Part shown: positions 8,787 through 17,176 of the stretch, piece after piece
How positions within the stretch are numbered: the stretch's first letter is position 1
Layout: every line of letters begins with the position of its first letter
Assembly: GCA_937888955.1 (NCBI GenBank)
Contig: CALAQW010000132.1
Location: 1 to 43,486, forward strand
Source of the DNA: an uncultured Alphaproteobacteria bacterium
GTDB taxonomy: Bacteria; Pseudomonadota; Alphaproteobacteria; UBA11222
DNA: 43,486 nucleotides
Direction: 5' to 3'
Notes under the pieces: generated by a model
Seen by the model: only the letters and a program-made list of their open reading frames with translations
Told to the model about the DNA's origin: nothing
The model's database searches: none
Translations under genes and position numbers: made by a program

Positions 8787-9545
8787 ATGCAGGCTCAAGA
8801 CCCCCGTCCTCTCGTCGCCGGAAACTGGAAAATGAACGGCTTGTTATCCTCGCTTGAAGAGGTGGACAAGCTTGCAGCAGGTATTGCAAATGGTGCGCGG
8901 CCGGCCTGCGACGTCATGCTCTGCCCGCCCGCGCCGCTGCTTCTGGCGATGCGCGAACGGATCGGCGAGGCGGCAATCGCGGTCGGCGCACAGGACTGCC
9001 ACATGCAGGATTCAGGCGCCCATACCGGCGATGTCAGTGCCGCACTGATCGCCGATCTCGGCTGCACAGCCGTCATTGTCGGCCATTCCGAACGGCGTAC
9101 AGATCACGGGGAAACCGATGCCATGGTGCTTGCCAAGGCGCTGTCGGCCCACCGGGCGGAACTGACAGCCATTGTTTGCGTCGGGGAAACCGAAGCCGAG
9201 CGTGATGCGGGCAAAGCGCTCGAAATTGTCGGGCACCAGGTCGCAAGTTCGGTCCCTGACGGTGTCACGGCGGCCAATCTGGTCGTGGCTTACGAGCCCG
9301 TCTGGGCCATCGGCACCGGCCGCACCCCGACGGCAGAAGAAATTGGCGAGGTGCACAGCTTCATCCGCAGGCAGTTGATGGACCGTTTCAGCGATGGTGA
9401 GCAATTCCGCCTGCTTTACGGCGGTTCGGTAAAACCGGCCAATGCCGCCGAACTGATGGCGGTGTCCAATGTTGACGGCGCGCTTGTCGGCGGGGCGAGC
9501 CTCAAGGCCGAGGATTTTCTGGGAATTCTTGCCGCCTATCGGTGA
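8787..9545 (+). CDS. tpiA: Triose-phosphate isomerase
   Basis: This 252-residue TIM-barrel enzyme interconverts dihydroxyacetone phosphate and glyceraldehyde 3-phosphate. All catalytic positions are visible: Asn13 and Lys15 in GNWKMNG, His100 in IVGHSERR, and Glu170 in [11 protein letters not shown], which leads into the flexible loop. The phosphate-binding YGGSVK and GALVGGASL motifs follow. The ATG at 8787 gives the usual length. A TTG at 8769 in the same frame has a stronger AGGAAGG site 8 bp upstream and would add six residues, so the true start is a close call. The gene is alone on its strand and convergent with the broken zeta gene. Confidence 0.95.
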   Translation: MQAQDPRPLVAGNWKMNGLLSSLEEVDKLAAGIANGARPACDVMLCPPAPLLLAMRERIGEAAIAVGAQDCHMQDSGAHTGDVSAALIADLGCTAVIVGHSERRTDHGETDAMVLAKALSAHRAELTAIVCVGETEAERDAGKALEIVGHQVASSVPDGVTAANLVVAYEPVWAIGTGRTPTAEEIGEVHSFIRRQLMDRFSDGEQFRLLYGGSVKPANAAELMAVSNVDGALVGGASLKAEDFLGILAAYR

Positions 9546-9608
9546 GACGGCGCGACCGGCGGGGCGTGCATAACTGATGATGCCATAGCCCCGCAGAACC
9601 ATGGGCAG

Positions 9609-9640
9609 GGCGCGTCATATCCGGGGATGCGCGCCTTTAC
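9609..9640 (+). terminator. Likely terminator of tpiA
   Basis: GGCGCG at 9609-9614 pairs with CGCGCC at 9630-9635 and the stem can be extended by a bulged CAT/ATG match. The tail is only TTTA, so termination strength is doubtful. It lies between convergent tpiA and the zeta pseudogene. Confidence 0.45.
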
Positions 9641-9651
9641 CGCTTTATTGC

Positions 9652-9975
9652 TCAGCCTTCAGTCTGGATCTGCTTTCTGGCAACCGCCAGCAGGCTATCC
9701 ATTTCGCGGCGGATCTGATGATCGGAAAGATCGACGCCTTTCGCCTCGAAATCGCCTTTCAGCTTCCTGAAGACGTCATCATCGCCGGCTTCCTCGAAGT
9801 CGGATTTGATGACCTCCTTGGCATAGGCTTGCGCGGCATCGCCACTCAACCCCAGCTTTTCCGCCGCCCAAAGTCCAAGCAGCTTGTTACGGCGGGGATT
9901 CGCCTTTTATTTCAGCTCTTTGTCATTCGCGAACTTGTTCTCAAAACTTTTTTCGCGATCGTCGAATGTGCTCAT
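9652..9975 (-). pseudogene. DUF1476 / F1-ATPase zeta inhibitor subunit, broken by one in-frame TAA
   Basis: DUF1476 proteins of about 105 residues are the zeta subunit that inhibits the F1Fo-ATPase of alphaproteobacteria such as Paracoccus. Here an ATG at 9975 opens a well-conserved N-terminus (MSTFDDREKSFENKF) that reads to ELK and then meets TAA at 9909-9907, codon 23. The same frame then continues with PRRNKLLGLWAAEKLGLSG and on to the normal C-terminus (DDDVFRKLKGDFEAKG, DHQIRREMDSLLA), ending at 9652. The stop falls where relatives have Phe in a KFKA-type segment. A ribosome site and a promoter-like pair remain upstream. The inhibitory N-terminal helix would be severed from the bundle. 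Either this is a recent nonsense mutation or a base-call error; an internal TTG start at 9849 would yield only 65 residues. Confidence 0.8.
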
Positions 9976-10282
9976 GGAACCGGGCAGCTCCTTCTCAACA
10001 AGAGTAAAAATCGAAGTTTAGCCATAGCTTGCTACGGATTGTGAATCAACTGCGATTAAAGTCGCAGTATCTCCAGTTACGCTGATCTGGCGACAAGGCG
10101 CCGACTATTCAATCAGATTGTACTCCGGCTTCGTTTAGGATAGGTTTCGCCGCGTACCCAATGGATCGATGGGTACAGGATTTCATTCACGTCATACGCC
10201 CGATTTTCCGCTGACACGCTGCGGTAGGGCACCTTTTTTCCGAAACCGATCCGAAACGGTCCAGAATCAAAGGTCGATTTCC
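9976..10282. other. 307-bp divergent gap between the zeta gene and purC
   Basis: Besides the zeta promoter at 10021-10049 and its neighbouring dyad, the region holds a perfect dyad GTACCCA (10154-10160) and TGGGTAC (10170-10176) with a 9-nt loop, about 110 bp ahead of purC. The purC frame is open upstream to 10169 but that extension is not like PurC. No riboswitch or RNA gene was recognised. Confidence 0.5.
10021..10049 (-). promoter_or_regulatory. Promoter-like pair for the zeta gene
   Basis: Reading the minus strand, TTGATT (complement of 10044-10049) and TATGGC (complement of 10021-10026) are separated by 17 bp, about 46 bp upstream of the ATG at 9975. A dyad, ACTGCGA at 10049-10055 with TCGCAGT at 10062-10068, abuts the -35 side and could be an operator. 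Confidence 0.45.
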
Positions 10283-11047
10283 ATGAGCCGACGCAAGAAA
10301 GTCTACGAAGGCAAGGCTAAAATCCTTTACGAAGGGCCAGAGGCCGGAACGCTGATCCAGTATTTCAAGGATGACGCGACCGCATTCAACAACAAGAAAC
10401 ATGCAACGATCACCGGCAAGGGCGTCCTGAACAACCGGATTTCGGAATATATCATGATGCAGCTGTCGGCGATCGGCGTGCCGACACATTTCATCAAACG
10501 GCTCAACATGCGCGAGCAGCTGATCCGGGCGGCGGAAATCATCCCGGTCGAGGTGGTCGTGCGCAATGTCGCGGCAGGATCGATTTCCACGCGGCTCGGC
10601 ATTGAGGAAGGGACGCCGCTGCCGCGCTCGATCATCGAATTCTATTACAAGGACGATGCGCTGGGCGATCCGCTGGTATCCGAGGACCATCTGACCGCTT
10701 TCGGCTGGACCAATCCGCACGAGATCGACGATATGATGGCGATGGCCTTGCGGACCAATGATTTTCTGGCCGGGCTGTTTGCCGGCATCGGGATCCGGTT
10801 GGTCGATTTCAAGATTGAATTCGGCCGTATTTATGAGGGCGATCTGATGCGGATCGTGCTGGCCGACGAGATCAGCCCCGATTCTTGTCGTCTGTGGGAC
10901 ATGCAGACCAACGAAAAACTCGACAAGGACAGGTTCCGCCGCGATATGGGCGGCGTGTCGGAAGCCTATCAGGAAGTGGCCCGGCGACTGGGTATTGCGC
11001 CCGACCTCGAAAGCCGACTACATCAGGAAAGCAATGCGGCGAAGTGA
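10283..11047 (+). CDS. purC: Phosphoribosylaminoimidazole-succinocarboxamide synthase
   Basis: The 254-residue product is SAICAR synthetase, which joins aspartate to CAIR with ATP in purine synthesis. It opens with [13 protein letters not shown], the phosphate-binding entry motif, and carries the [11 protein letters not shown] segment, the TNPHEIDDM region and the [10 protein letters not shown] and [14 protein letters not shown] motifs typical of the family. The ATG at 10283 has an AAGG site 9 bp upstream; the frame opens 38 codons earlier but those residues are unrelated. It heads a block purC-purS-purQ-purL transcribed in one direction with short gaps, so the four genes very likely form one operon. 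Confidence 0.96.
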   Translation: MSRRKKVYEGKAKILYEGPEAGTLIQYFKDDATAFNNKKHATITGKGVLNNRISEYIMMQLSAIGVPTHFIKRLNMREQLIRAAEIIPVEVVVRNVAAGSISTRLGIEEGTPLPRSIIEFYYKDDALGDPLVSEDHLTAFGWTNPHEIDDMMAMALRTNDFLAGLFAGIGIRLVDFKIEFGRIYEGDLMRIVLADEISPDSCRLWDMQTNEKLDKDRFRRDMGGVSEAYQEVARRLGIAPDLESRLHQESNAAK

Positions 11048-11126
11048 GTCTGCATCCATATACGACGAATTTTGCCCGCCCCTGTCGGTGGCCGGGCAAC
11101 CCCGCCAAAGCGCTGGAGATTGGCGA

Positions 11127-11366
11127 ATGAAAGCCCGAATTCACATCACACTCAAAAACGGTGTTCTTGACCCGCAGGGCAAGGCCATCGAAACCACCCT
11201 GTCGCACCTCGGATTTGCGGGGGTCGAAGATGTCCGGCAAGGCAAATATATCGAGCTGGAGCTTAACGAGACCGATCGCAACAAAGCACATGCGGCAGTC
11301 GATGCCATGTGCAGCCAGCTGCTTGCCAATACAGTGATCGAAAATTATGCGATCGAGCTTGAATAG
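11127..11366 (+). CDS. purS: Phosphoribosylformylglycinamidine synthase subunit PurS
   Basis: A 79-residue protein that starts MKARIHITLKNGVLDPQG and ends with a TVIENYAIELE strand, matching PurS in length and motif order. PurS dimers bridge the PurQ glutaminase and the small-type PurL synthetase to build the FGAM synthase complex. Its presence between purC and purQ explains why PurL here is the short form. The start at 11127 is fixed by conservation; the frame is open upstream through the purC-purS gap. Confidence 0.94.
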   Translation: MKARIHITLKNGVLDPQGKAIETTLSHLGFAGVEDVRQGKYIELELNETDRNKAHAAVDAMCSQLLANTVIENYAIELE

Positions 11367-11414
11367 GCGGCGTCAGACCGTTTTTTCCATGACCAGAAGA
11401 TGGGGCATTGCGGC

Positions 11415-12104
11415 GTGAAAGCCAGTGTCATTGTATTTCCCGGATCAAATTGTGACCGTGACGTCGCGGTTTCGCTTGCCGCCGCCAGCGGCACCGCACC
11501 GCAGATGGTCTGGCACGCCGAGACAGAACTGCCCAAAAGCGATCTGATCGTCCTGCCTGGCGGTTTTTCATTCGGCGATTATCTACGCGCCGGCGCGATG
11601 GGCGCACGCTCCCCCATCATGCGCGCCGTCATCGCGGCAGCAAGAGCCGGCACGCCGGTGCTTGGCATCTGCAACGGCTTTCAGTTACTGACAGAAACAG
11701 GGCTGTTGCCCGGCGCGCTAATGCGCAATGCGGGGCTGACATTCGTGTGCCGCGATGTTTTTTTGCGCGTTACACAGCCTGACAGCCTGTTTACATCACG
11801 CTACGCACAGGATCAGGTGATCCGTATTCCCGTCGCCCATCATGACGGCAATTATTTCGCGGATCCCGAAACCCTCGCCCGGCTTGAGGGGGAAGGCTCC
11901 GTCGCTTTCCGCTATTGCGACAGAACGGGTGTCGTGGGCGGCAGCGCCAACCCGAACGGCTCGATCAACGATATCGCGGGGATTTTCGACCCCGCCCGCA
12001 AGGTACTGGGGCTGATGCCGCATCCCGAGCGGCTGGCCGACCCGGCGCTTGGCGGCACTGACGGGCAGGCCATGTTCAACAGTCTGGTGGAGTGCCTGTC
12101 ATGA
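11415..12104 (+). CDS. purQ: Phosphoribosylformylglycinamidine synthase subunit PurQ (glutaminase)
   Basis: This class I glutamine amidotransferase of 229 residues supplies ammonia to PurL. The nucleophile cysteine is in [11 protein letters not shown], and the catalytic His-Glu pair is in [11 protein letters not shown] near the C-terminus. The conserved opening [15 protein letters not shown] favours a GTG start at 11415; an in-frame ATG at 11400 would add five residues with weaker family support. The stop overlaps the purL ATG (ATGA), so the two are translationally coupled. Confidence 0.94.
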   Translation: MKASVIVFPGSNCDRDVAVSLAAASGTAPQMVWHAETELPKSDLIVLPGGFSFGDYLRAGAMGARSPIMRAVIAAARAGTPVLGICNGFQLLTETGLLPGALMRNAGLTFVCRDVFLRVTQPDSLFTSRYAQDQVIRIPVAHHDGNYFADPETLARLEGEGSVAFRYCDRTGVVGGSANPNGSINDIAGIFDPARKVLGLMPHPERLADPALGGTDGQAMFNSLVECLS

Positions 12105-14305
12105 GCGCAAATAATGTGGAAATGACAGCCGAGCTGATCGCCGCGCACGGGCTCAGCGAGGATGAATTCGCGCAGATCGTGCGCCTGATCAACCGCCAGC
12201 CGAACCTGACCGAGCTTGGCATCTTTTCCGCCATGTGGAACGAGCATTGTTCCTATAAATCCTCGCGCGTCTGGCTGCGCACATTGCCCACCGACGGGCC
12301 GCAGGTCGTTTGCGGACCGGGCGAGAATGCCGGCATTGTCGATATCGGCGACGGTCAGGTGGCGGTCTTCAAAATGGAAAGCCACAACCACCCCAGCTTT
12401 ATCGAGCCTTACCAGGGGGCCGCCACAGGCGTTGGCGGCATTATGCGCGATATATTCACGATGGGCGCACGGCCTGTCGCCAATCTCAACGCGTTGCGCT
12501 TTGGCGATCCGGCACACCCGAAAACCCGGCATCTGGTATCGGGTGTGGTGGCAGGCATCGGCGGCTATGGCAATTGCATCGGCGTGCCGACCGTGGGCGG
12601 TGAGGTGAATTTCGATGCGGGCTATAACGGCAATATTCTTGTCAATGCCATGTGCGTCGGCGTTGCGGACGCCGATAAGGTATTTTATTCCGCCGCCAGC
12701 GGCATCGGCAATCCGGTCGTCTATGTCGGCTCGAAAACCGGCCGCGACGGCATCCATGGCGCAAGCATGGCATCGGCCGAATTCGACGATAAATCCGAAG
12801 AAAAGCGCCCCACCGTGCAGGTCGGCGACCCGTTTACCGAAAAGCTGCTGCTGGAGGCCTGCCTTGAGCTGATGGCCGGGGATGCGGTGATCGCCATTCA
12901 GGATATGGGCGCGGCCGGGCTGACCTGTTCGGCGGTTGAAATGGCGTCAAAGGGCGGGCTTGGCCTGCTGCTTGATCTTGACAAGGTGCCTTGCCGCGAG
13001 ACCGGGATGAGCGCCTATGAGATGATGCTGTCTGAAAGCCAGGAGCGGATGCTGATGGTGCTGCACCCGGACAGGACGGAAGCGGCACGCGAAATTTTTG
13101 ACCGCTGGGAGCTCGACTTTGCGATAATCGGTGAAACAACCGATACGCGGCGCTTCGTGATCCAGCATGGTGGCGCGATTGTCGCCGATCTGCCCGTCGA
13201 TGTACTGGCAGAGGACGCGCCGGTCTATCAGCGCCCCTGGACGCCGACGCCCGCCGCACCGGCAATCGGCAGCGATGCGGTTGCAGCGCCTGACGATCTG
13301 GCCGCGACGATCGTGAAACTGGTTGGCGGGCCGCATCTGTGCAGCCGGCGCTGGGTGTGGGAACAATATGATCATATGGTGATGGGCGATACGGTGCAGC
13401 GGCCCGGTGGCGATGCGGCGGTCGTGCGGGTGCATGGCACGCGCAAGGGGCTTGCCGCCACGACCGACGTCACCCCGCGCTATTGCCTTGCCGACCCGAA
13501 AGAGGGCGGCAAGCAGGCCATCGCCGAAGCCTATCGCAACCTGTCGGCGGTCGGCGCAAAGCCGCTTGCCACCACAGACTGCCTGAATTTCGGCAATCCC
13601 GAGAAACCAGAAACGATGGGTCAATTTGTCGGCTGCATCGAAGGGATCGGGGAAGCCTGCCGCGCGCTCGATATGCCCATCGTGTCGGGTAATGTGTCGC
13701 TTTATAACGAGACCAATGGCGTCGCCATACCGCCGACCCCGGCAATCGGCGCCATCGGGCTGATCGACGATATCGCCCAGATGACGACGATCGGCCTGCG
13801 CGATGACGGCGATCTGCTTTTCATCATCGGCGAAACCCGCGGCCATCTGGGGCAATCGCTCTATGCACGCGAGATCGCCAATGTGACCGAAGGCGCGCCG
13901 CCACCGGTTGATCTTGCCACCGAAAAGCGGCATGGCGAGTTTGTGCGCGCGCAAATCACCGCCGGCCAGGTCAATGCGGTTCATGATATTTCCGATGGCG
14001 GGCTGATCATTGCCGGCATTGAAATGGCGATGGCGGGCGGTATCGGCTGCGCCATCGCGCTCGATACGACCCATTGCGCGCTGCATGCGCTGCTGTTCGG
14101 CGAGGATCAGGGACGCTATCTTGTCACGGCAGCTGCGGACAAGGCTGCCGGCTTACGCGCGGCCGCCACAGATGCCGGCATTCCCCTGCAACAGCTTGGC
14201 AAGGTCGGCGGCAGCGACATTGTCATCGACGGAATCACCGCAATTCCGCTTGCCGAACTCACGCAAGCCCATGAAGATTGGCTACCGGAACTTATGCGAC
14301 TCTGA
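12101..14305 (+). CDS. purL: Phosphoribosylformylglycinamidine synthase subunit PurL (small type)
   Basis: A 734-residue FGAM synthase catalytic subunit of the PurS-dependent type. It has the two AIRS-like halves: the first with [24 protein letters not shown] and [16 protein letters not shown], then [12 protein letters not shown] and [20 protein letters not shown]; the second with [24 protein letters not shown] and VHDISDGGL. The substrate is FGAR, with ATP and ammonia channelled from PurQ. It overlaps purQ by 4 bp. No truncation was seen. Confidence 0.96.
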   Translation: MSANNVEMTAELIAAHGLSEDEFAQIVRLINRQPNLTELGIFSAMWNEHCSYKSSRVWLRTLPTDGPQVVCGPGENAGIVDIGDGQVAVFKMESHNHPSFIEPYQGAATGVGGIMRDIFTMGARPVANLNALRFGDPAHPKTRHLVSGVVAGIGGYGNCIGVPTVGGEVNFDAGYNGNILVNAMCVGVADADKVFYSAASGIGNPVVYVGSKTGRDGIHGASMASAEFDDKSEEKRPTVQVGDPFTEKLLLEACLELMAGDAVIAIQDMGAAGLTCSAVEMASKGGLGLLLDLDKVPCRETGMSAYEMMLSESQERMLMVLHPDRTEAAREIFDRWELDFAIIGETTDTRRFVIQHGGAIVADLPVDVLAEDAPVYQRPWTPTPAAPAIGSDAVAAPDDLAATIVKLVGGPHLCSRRWVWEQYDHMVMGDTVQRPGGDAAVVRVHGTRKGLAATTDVTPRYCLADPKEGGKQAIAEAYRNLSAVGAKPLATTDCLNFGNPEKPETMGQFVGCIEGIGEACRALDMPIVSGNVSLYNETNGVAIPPTPAIGAIGLIDDIAQMTTIGLRDDGDLLFIIGETRGHLGQSLYAREIANVTEGAPPPVDLATEKRHGEFVRAQITAGQVNAVHDISDGGLIIAGIEMAMAGGIGCAIALDTTHCALHALLFGEDQGRYLVTAAADKAAGLRAAATDAGIPLQQLGKVGGSDIVIDGITAIPLAELTQAHEDWLPELMRL

Positions 14306-14364
14306 CAGGCGCGTTCAGGCGGGGCTGGCTGGCCACCCCCACCCAATATCGAGGAGTGACGAAG

Positions 14365-14595
14365 ATGGCGATGGATGCAGCGGAAATCGAACGGCTGATC
14401 AAGCAGGCACTGCCCGATGCGCAAGTCTCCATCGAGGATCTGCGCGGCGATGGCGATCATTACGCGGCACATGTGGTCTCACCGGCCTTTGCCGGTAAAA
14501 CCCGCGTACAGCAGCATAAGATGGTCTATGACGCGCTGCAGGGCCGTATGGGCGGGGAACTGCATGCCCTGGCGCTGCAAACCTCGGCAAGTTAA
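14365..14595 (+). CDS. BolA-family protein (IbaG/BolA type)
   Basis: A 76-residue BolA fold protein. After the start it shows the IERLIKQALPDAQVSIEDL opening, the GDHYAAHVVSPAFAGKTRVQQHKMVY core with the helix-turn-helix-like segment and conserved His, and the LQGRMGGELHALAL ending. BolA proteins bind monothiol glutaredoxins through a shared [2Fe-2S] cluster. Here the glutaredoxin gene follows within 100 bp, which strongly suggests the pair work together in iron-sulfur trafficking. A GAGG site precedes the ATG at 14365, and a second ATG two codons on is possible. Confidence 0.9.
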   Translation: MAMDAAEIERLIKQALPDAQVSIEDLRGDGDHYAAHVVSPAFAGKTRVQQHKMVYDALQGRMGGELHALALQTSAS

Positions 14596-14687
14596 CGCCA
14601 GGGACGGCAAATGTCCGAACATGCGGCAACTTGACGATGCGCGGCAGACTGCCTAGTTAGCTGTTCAGGAAGAAAAGGAACATCACC

Positions 14688-15023
14688 ATGATTGACAGCG
14701 AATTGCAGGCCGAATTCCAGATTGCCGTGGACAGCAACGATGTCTTGCTTTTCATGAAAGGCACACCGCAATTCCCGCAATGCGGCTTTTCCTCGACCGT
14801 TGTGCAGATCCTGCAACATCTCGGCGTCCCGTTTCGCAGCGTCGATGTGCTGCAGAATGAGGAAGTCCGGAACGGCATCAAGGAATTTTCGAACTGGCCG
14901 ACGATCCCCCAGCTTTATGTGAAGGGGGAATTCATCGGCGGTTGCGATATTGTGCGCGAAATGTTCGAAAGCGGCGAACTCAAAACATATATCGCGGATA
15001 AAGGGATCGAGATTGCCGGCTGA
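14688..15023 (+). CDS. grxD: Monothiol glutaredoxin (Grx4 family)
   Basis: This 111-residue protein carries the CGFS active site (Cys32 in PQFPQCGFSS) and the KGTP motif eight residues ahead, which binds the glutathione of a bridging [2Fe-2S] cluster. The WPTIPQLYVKGEFIGGCDIV segment is the usual cis-Pro and GG glutathione-binding region. Such proteins act as iron-sulfur carriers rather than disulfide reductases. An AAAAGGAA ribosome site lies before the ATG. The immediate upstream bolA gene encodes its likely partner. Confidence 0.95.
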   Translation: MIDSELQAEFQIAVDSNDVLLFMKGTPQFPQCGFSSTVVQILQHLGVPFRSVDVLQNEEVRNGIKEFSNWPTIPQLYVKGEFIGGCDIVREMFESGELKTYIADKGIEIAG

Positions 15024-15076
15024 CGCGGAAGACCGGTCACCGGAACGGGCCTGCCGCATGGGTAAAAAGGCCTGAG

Positions 15077-15601
15077 ATGATCGAGATTCGTGCGGCGCGC
15101 CCCGAAGATGCCGCCGCTATTGCACGCATTCATACCGACAGCTGGGATATCGCCTATCGCGGGCTGTTATCGGCTGACGCCGATCTGTCGCGCAGTTATG
15201 ACGGCCGGCTGAAATACTGGAAACAGCGGCTGGTTCACAGCCCGCAGGGCATTTTTCTGGCTGACGATGACGCATTGGGGCCGATGGGGTTTGTCGCTTG
15301 CGGCACCGCCGCTGATCCGGTCCGTACGGAACAGGCTCTGTTCCGGGGCGAAATCCAATCGCTTTACGTGCGGCCCATTTGTCAGGGGATGGGCGTGGGC
15401 CGACGTTTGTTTAATGCGGCTATCGCCAATCTTGTTGCCGCCGGTTTCAGCCGCGTGCTGATCTGGATTCACGAAGATGGCCCGGGAATCGGTTTTTTGG
15501 AGCATTTGGACGGTCAACCGATCGCTGAAAGGCTGATAAGCGATGGCCAGGGCGAAGGCGCGCGGCAATATCGCGAAACAGCCTATGGATGGGGCGGATA
15601 G
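15077..15601 (+). CDS. GNAT-family N-acetyltransferase
   Basis: The 174-residue product has the GNAT pattern: IEIRAARPEDAAAIARIH at the N-terminus, the strand leading into LYVRPICQGMGVGRRLF, where the Q/R-x-x-G-x-G/A acetyl-CoA pyrophosphate loop is QGMGVG, and a C-terminal helix. The family moves acetyl groups from acetyl-CoA to amines of small molecules or proteins; the substrate cannot be predicted. It lies 53 bp after grxD and may be the last gene of the purine block, or an independent gene before the rpmB leader. Confidence 0.85.
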   Translation: MIEIRAARPEDAAAIARIHTDSWDIAYRGLLSADADLSRSYDGRLKYWKQRLVHSPQGIFLADDDALGPMGFVACGTAADPVRTEQALFRGEIQSLYVRPICQGMGVGRRLFNAAIANLVAAGFSRVLIWIHEDGPGIGFLEHLDGQPIAERLISDGQGEGARQYRETAYGWGG

Positions 15602-15653
15602 GCGCCTTATACGCACGCCGGATGGCAAGTCGCAGAAAAGCGTCGCGAAAGAC

Positions 15654-15681
15654 TTGACCAGCGGGCCGTCGCACGATAATC
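15654..15681 (+). promoter_or_regulatory. Promoter-like element ahead of rpmB
   Basis: TTGACC at 15654-15659 and ATAATC at 15676-15681 (or GATAAT one base earlier) are 15-16 bp apart, a slightly short sigma-70 spacing. Transcription would begin near 15688 and run into the hairpin at 15697-15717 before reaching rpmB. Confidence 0.5.
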
Positions 15682-15692
15682 ATCGCGGCTTG

Positions 15693-15717
15693 AAAACCCG
15701 CCGCGTGCGGGCTTTTT
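15693..15717 (+). terminator. Intrinsic terminator in the rpmB leader
   Basis: CCCGC (15697-15701) and GCGGG (15707-15711) form a stem around CGCGT, flanked by AAAA before and CTTTTT after, a textbook rho-independent shape. It lies 48 bp ahead of the rpmB ATG and downstream of the promoter-like element, so it either ends the GNAT transcript or attenuates rpmB. Confidence 0.75.
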
Positions 15718-15764
15718 CGATAGCATTCAAGCATCACGCACAGGAATAGTCAGGGAACAAGCCA

Positions 15765-16058
15765 ATGGCCCGCCGTTGCGAACTTACGGGAACAACCGTC
15801 CAGACCGGCAATAATGTCAGCCACGCGCAAAACAAGACGCGCCGGCGCTACCTGCCCAATCTGTGCAATGTTTCCCTGACGAGCGATGCGCTTGGCCGTT
15901 CCGTCCGTTTCCGGATCTGCGCCAAAACCCTGCGCAGTGTCGATCATAAGGGCGGGCTGGACAAGTTCCTGCTGGCGGCGCGCGATCGCGACCTCTCCCT
16001 GCATGCGCAGCGCATCAAGCGCGAAATCCGCCGCAAGACGGAAGTTGCCGCAAGCTGA
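15765..16058 (+). CDS. rpmB: 50S ribosomal protein L28
   Basis: The 97-residue basic protein matches alphaproteobacterial L28: MARRCELTG at the start, [20 protein letters not shown], the [17 protein letters not shown] block, and a basic IKREIRRK tail. It is a structural protein of the large ribosomal subunit. A CAGGGA site lies before the ATG. It is the single ribosomal gene here and is preceded by its own promoter-like element and a leader hairpin with a T-run. The neighbouring phytase-like gene on the opposite strand is a common partner of rpmB in this group. Confidence 0.96.
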   Translation: MARRCELTGTTVQTGNNVSHAQNKTRRRYLPNLCNVSLTSDALGRSVRFRICAKTLRSVDHKGGLDKFLLAARDRDLSLHAQRIKREIRRKTEVAAS

Positions 16059-16098
16059 TCGGTGCAAACTGATTCGCACCGATTACGGCCAATCGGTG
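16058..16098. terminator. Overlapping alternative hairpins between rpmB and the phytase-like gene
   Basis: ATCGGTGC (16058-16065) pairs with GCACCGAT (16076-16083), while CACCGATT (16077-16084) can instead pair with AATCGGTG (16091-16098). The two stems share the middle segment, so only one can form at a time. Neither is followed by a T-run. They sit between convergent genes and probably help end both transcripts. Confidence 0.45.
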
Positions 16099-16117
16099 TG
16101 CTGCTGAGCAGCGATGC

Positions 16118-17146
16118 TTAAGGATTGAGCCGGAATGTCAGCAGCAATGTTTTCTGCGCGCTGCTGAAATTATCGTCCGACATGATGTAGAGCAGCGTCT
16201 CCCCCGCCGCTGTCCGCCGGATATCAAGCCCTTCCATATTGTCGATTCCGTTGCGGGCGGTAAGGATCAGCAGGGTTTCACCATCCAGTGGCGCGGATTG
16301 CGCCAGTTTATCTGCCGCGATACGGCGCAATCGCATCGCCGCGCCCCCCACAATCGTAAAGCGCCGCTCCAGCAGCAACAGATCCCCGTCCGGCAGCTGC
16401 GCCAGATCGGTAACATCGAAATTGTTTGTCCGCGCCACGCGAAGCGGCCGCGCCGCCTCCCCTGTTTGCTGCAACCAGCCAAGCAGATTGCCATCCTGGT
16501 CAAGCATCCGCTCGGTGATCATCAATGTCCGGCCATCGGCCAGAACAAGCAGCGCCTCGATACCCTTGTTCGATGGTGCGTCCGCCAATCTTGTCGGCAC
16601 GCTCACAGGCCCCAGCGGCACAATCTGCCCCCCGGCCTCATGCCGGTAGCGCAGCACGCGGTGACGGCGCTCAAACCCGACAAGCAGCTCACCGTGGAAA
16701 TCCGTGCCCGGCAGGCGCGCAATCGCTTCCGCATCGCCTGCCCCTTTTCCACGCAGCGGGCGGCCACCTGGATCGCGCAGCGGCAGGATCTGGGCCGCCT
16801 CGATACCTGTAAGCCATCCGTCGCTATAGATGAGGTTTGCGCGCAGCCAGTGCCCCGCATCCGACACAGCCAGAATTGACTGCCCGTCGCCGCTGACGAT
16901 CAGCCCGGAGTATCCGCCAAACACCGATTGATCGGAGCTGATCTCGATCCCCCCCGCATATGTCAGCGGGCCGAATGTCAGCCGCCGGCGATCATCAGGA
17001 TCAGGGTGGTATGGCTTGACCGACAGGGATAACGCCCCCTCCCCCTCACCGGCCGCGACCGCCTGCCCCGCACAGCCACCGCATATCGACAGCACCGCAG
17101 CCAGGACAATATGCTGTAGGATCTTCCGGCTTGCAAAGGCACCCAT
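16118..17146 (-). CDS. Exported phytase-like esterase-domain protein
   Basis: A 342-residue protein with an N-terminal hydrophobic signal (HIVLAAVLSICGGCAGQAVAA), where a Cys in SICGGC could be lipidated although the lipobox is not ideal. The body has the esterase-like-activity-of-phytase (PF13449) propeller pattern: GGIEISSDQSVFGGYSGLIVSGDG, GDAEAIARL, SNKGIEALLVLADGRTLMITE, QLPDGDLLLLERRF and NGIDNMEGLDI near the end. The family is secreted or periplasmic; its true substrate is unclear despite the phytase name. It is encoded beside rpmB and cobT, an arrangement common in alphaproteobacteria, and is separated from cobT by 30 bp. Confidence 0.85.
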   Translation of the reverse strand: MGAFASRKILQHIVLAAVLSICGGCAGQAVAAGEGEGALSLSVKPYHPDPDDRRRLTFGPLTYAGGIEISSDQSVFGGYSGLIVSGDGQSILAVSDAGHWLRANLIYSDGWLTGIEAAQILPLRDPGGRPLRGKGAGDAEAIARLPGTDFHGELLVGFERRHRVLRYRHEAGGQIVPLGPVSVPTRLADAPSNKGIEALLVLADGRTLMITERMLDQDGNLLGWLQQTGEAARPLRVARTNNFDVTDLAQLPDGDLLLLERRFTIVGGAAMRLRRIAADKLAQSAPLDGETLLILTARNGIDNMEGLDIRRTAAGETLLYIMSDDNFSSAQKTLLLTFRLNP

Positions 17147-17176
17147 CGATGCAGCAATCCCCTAATCGGGTGGCGG

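Noticed and set aside
10169-10282. N-terminal extension of purC
   Set aside because: The extra 38 residues are not like PurC and the ribosome site is at the 10283 start.
12947-14086. Long antisense frame of 379 codons within purL
   Set aside because: purL is intact and conserved throughout on the plus strand; the antisense frame has no recognisable motif.
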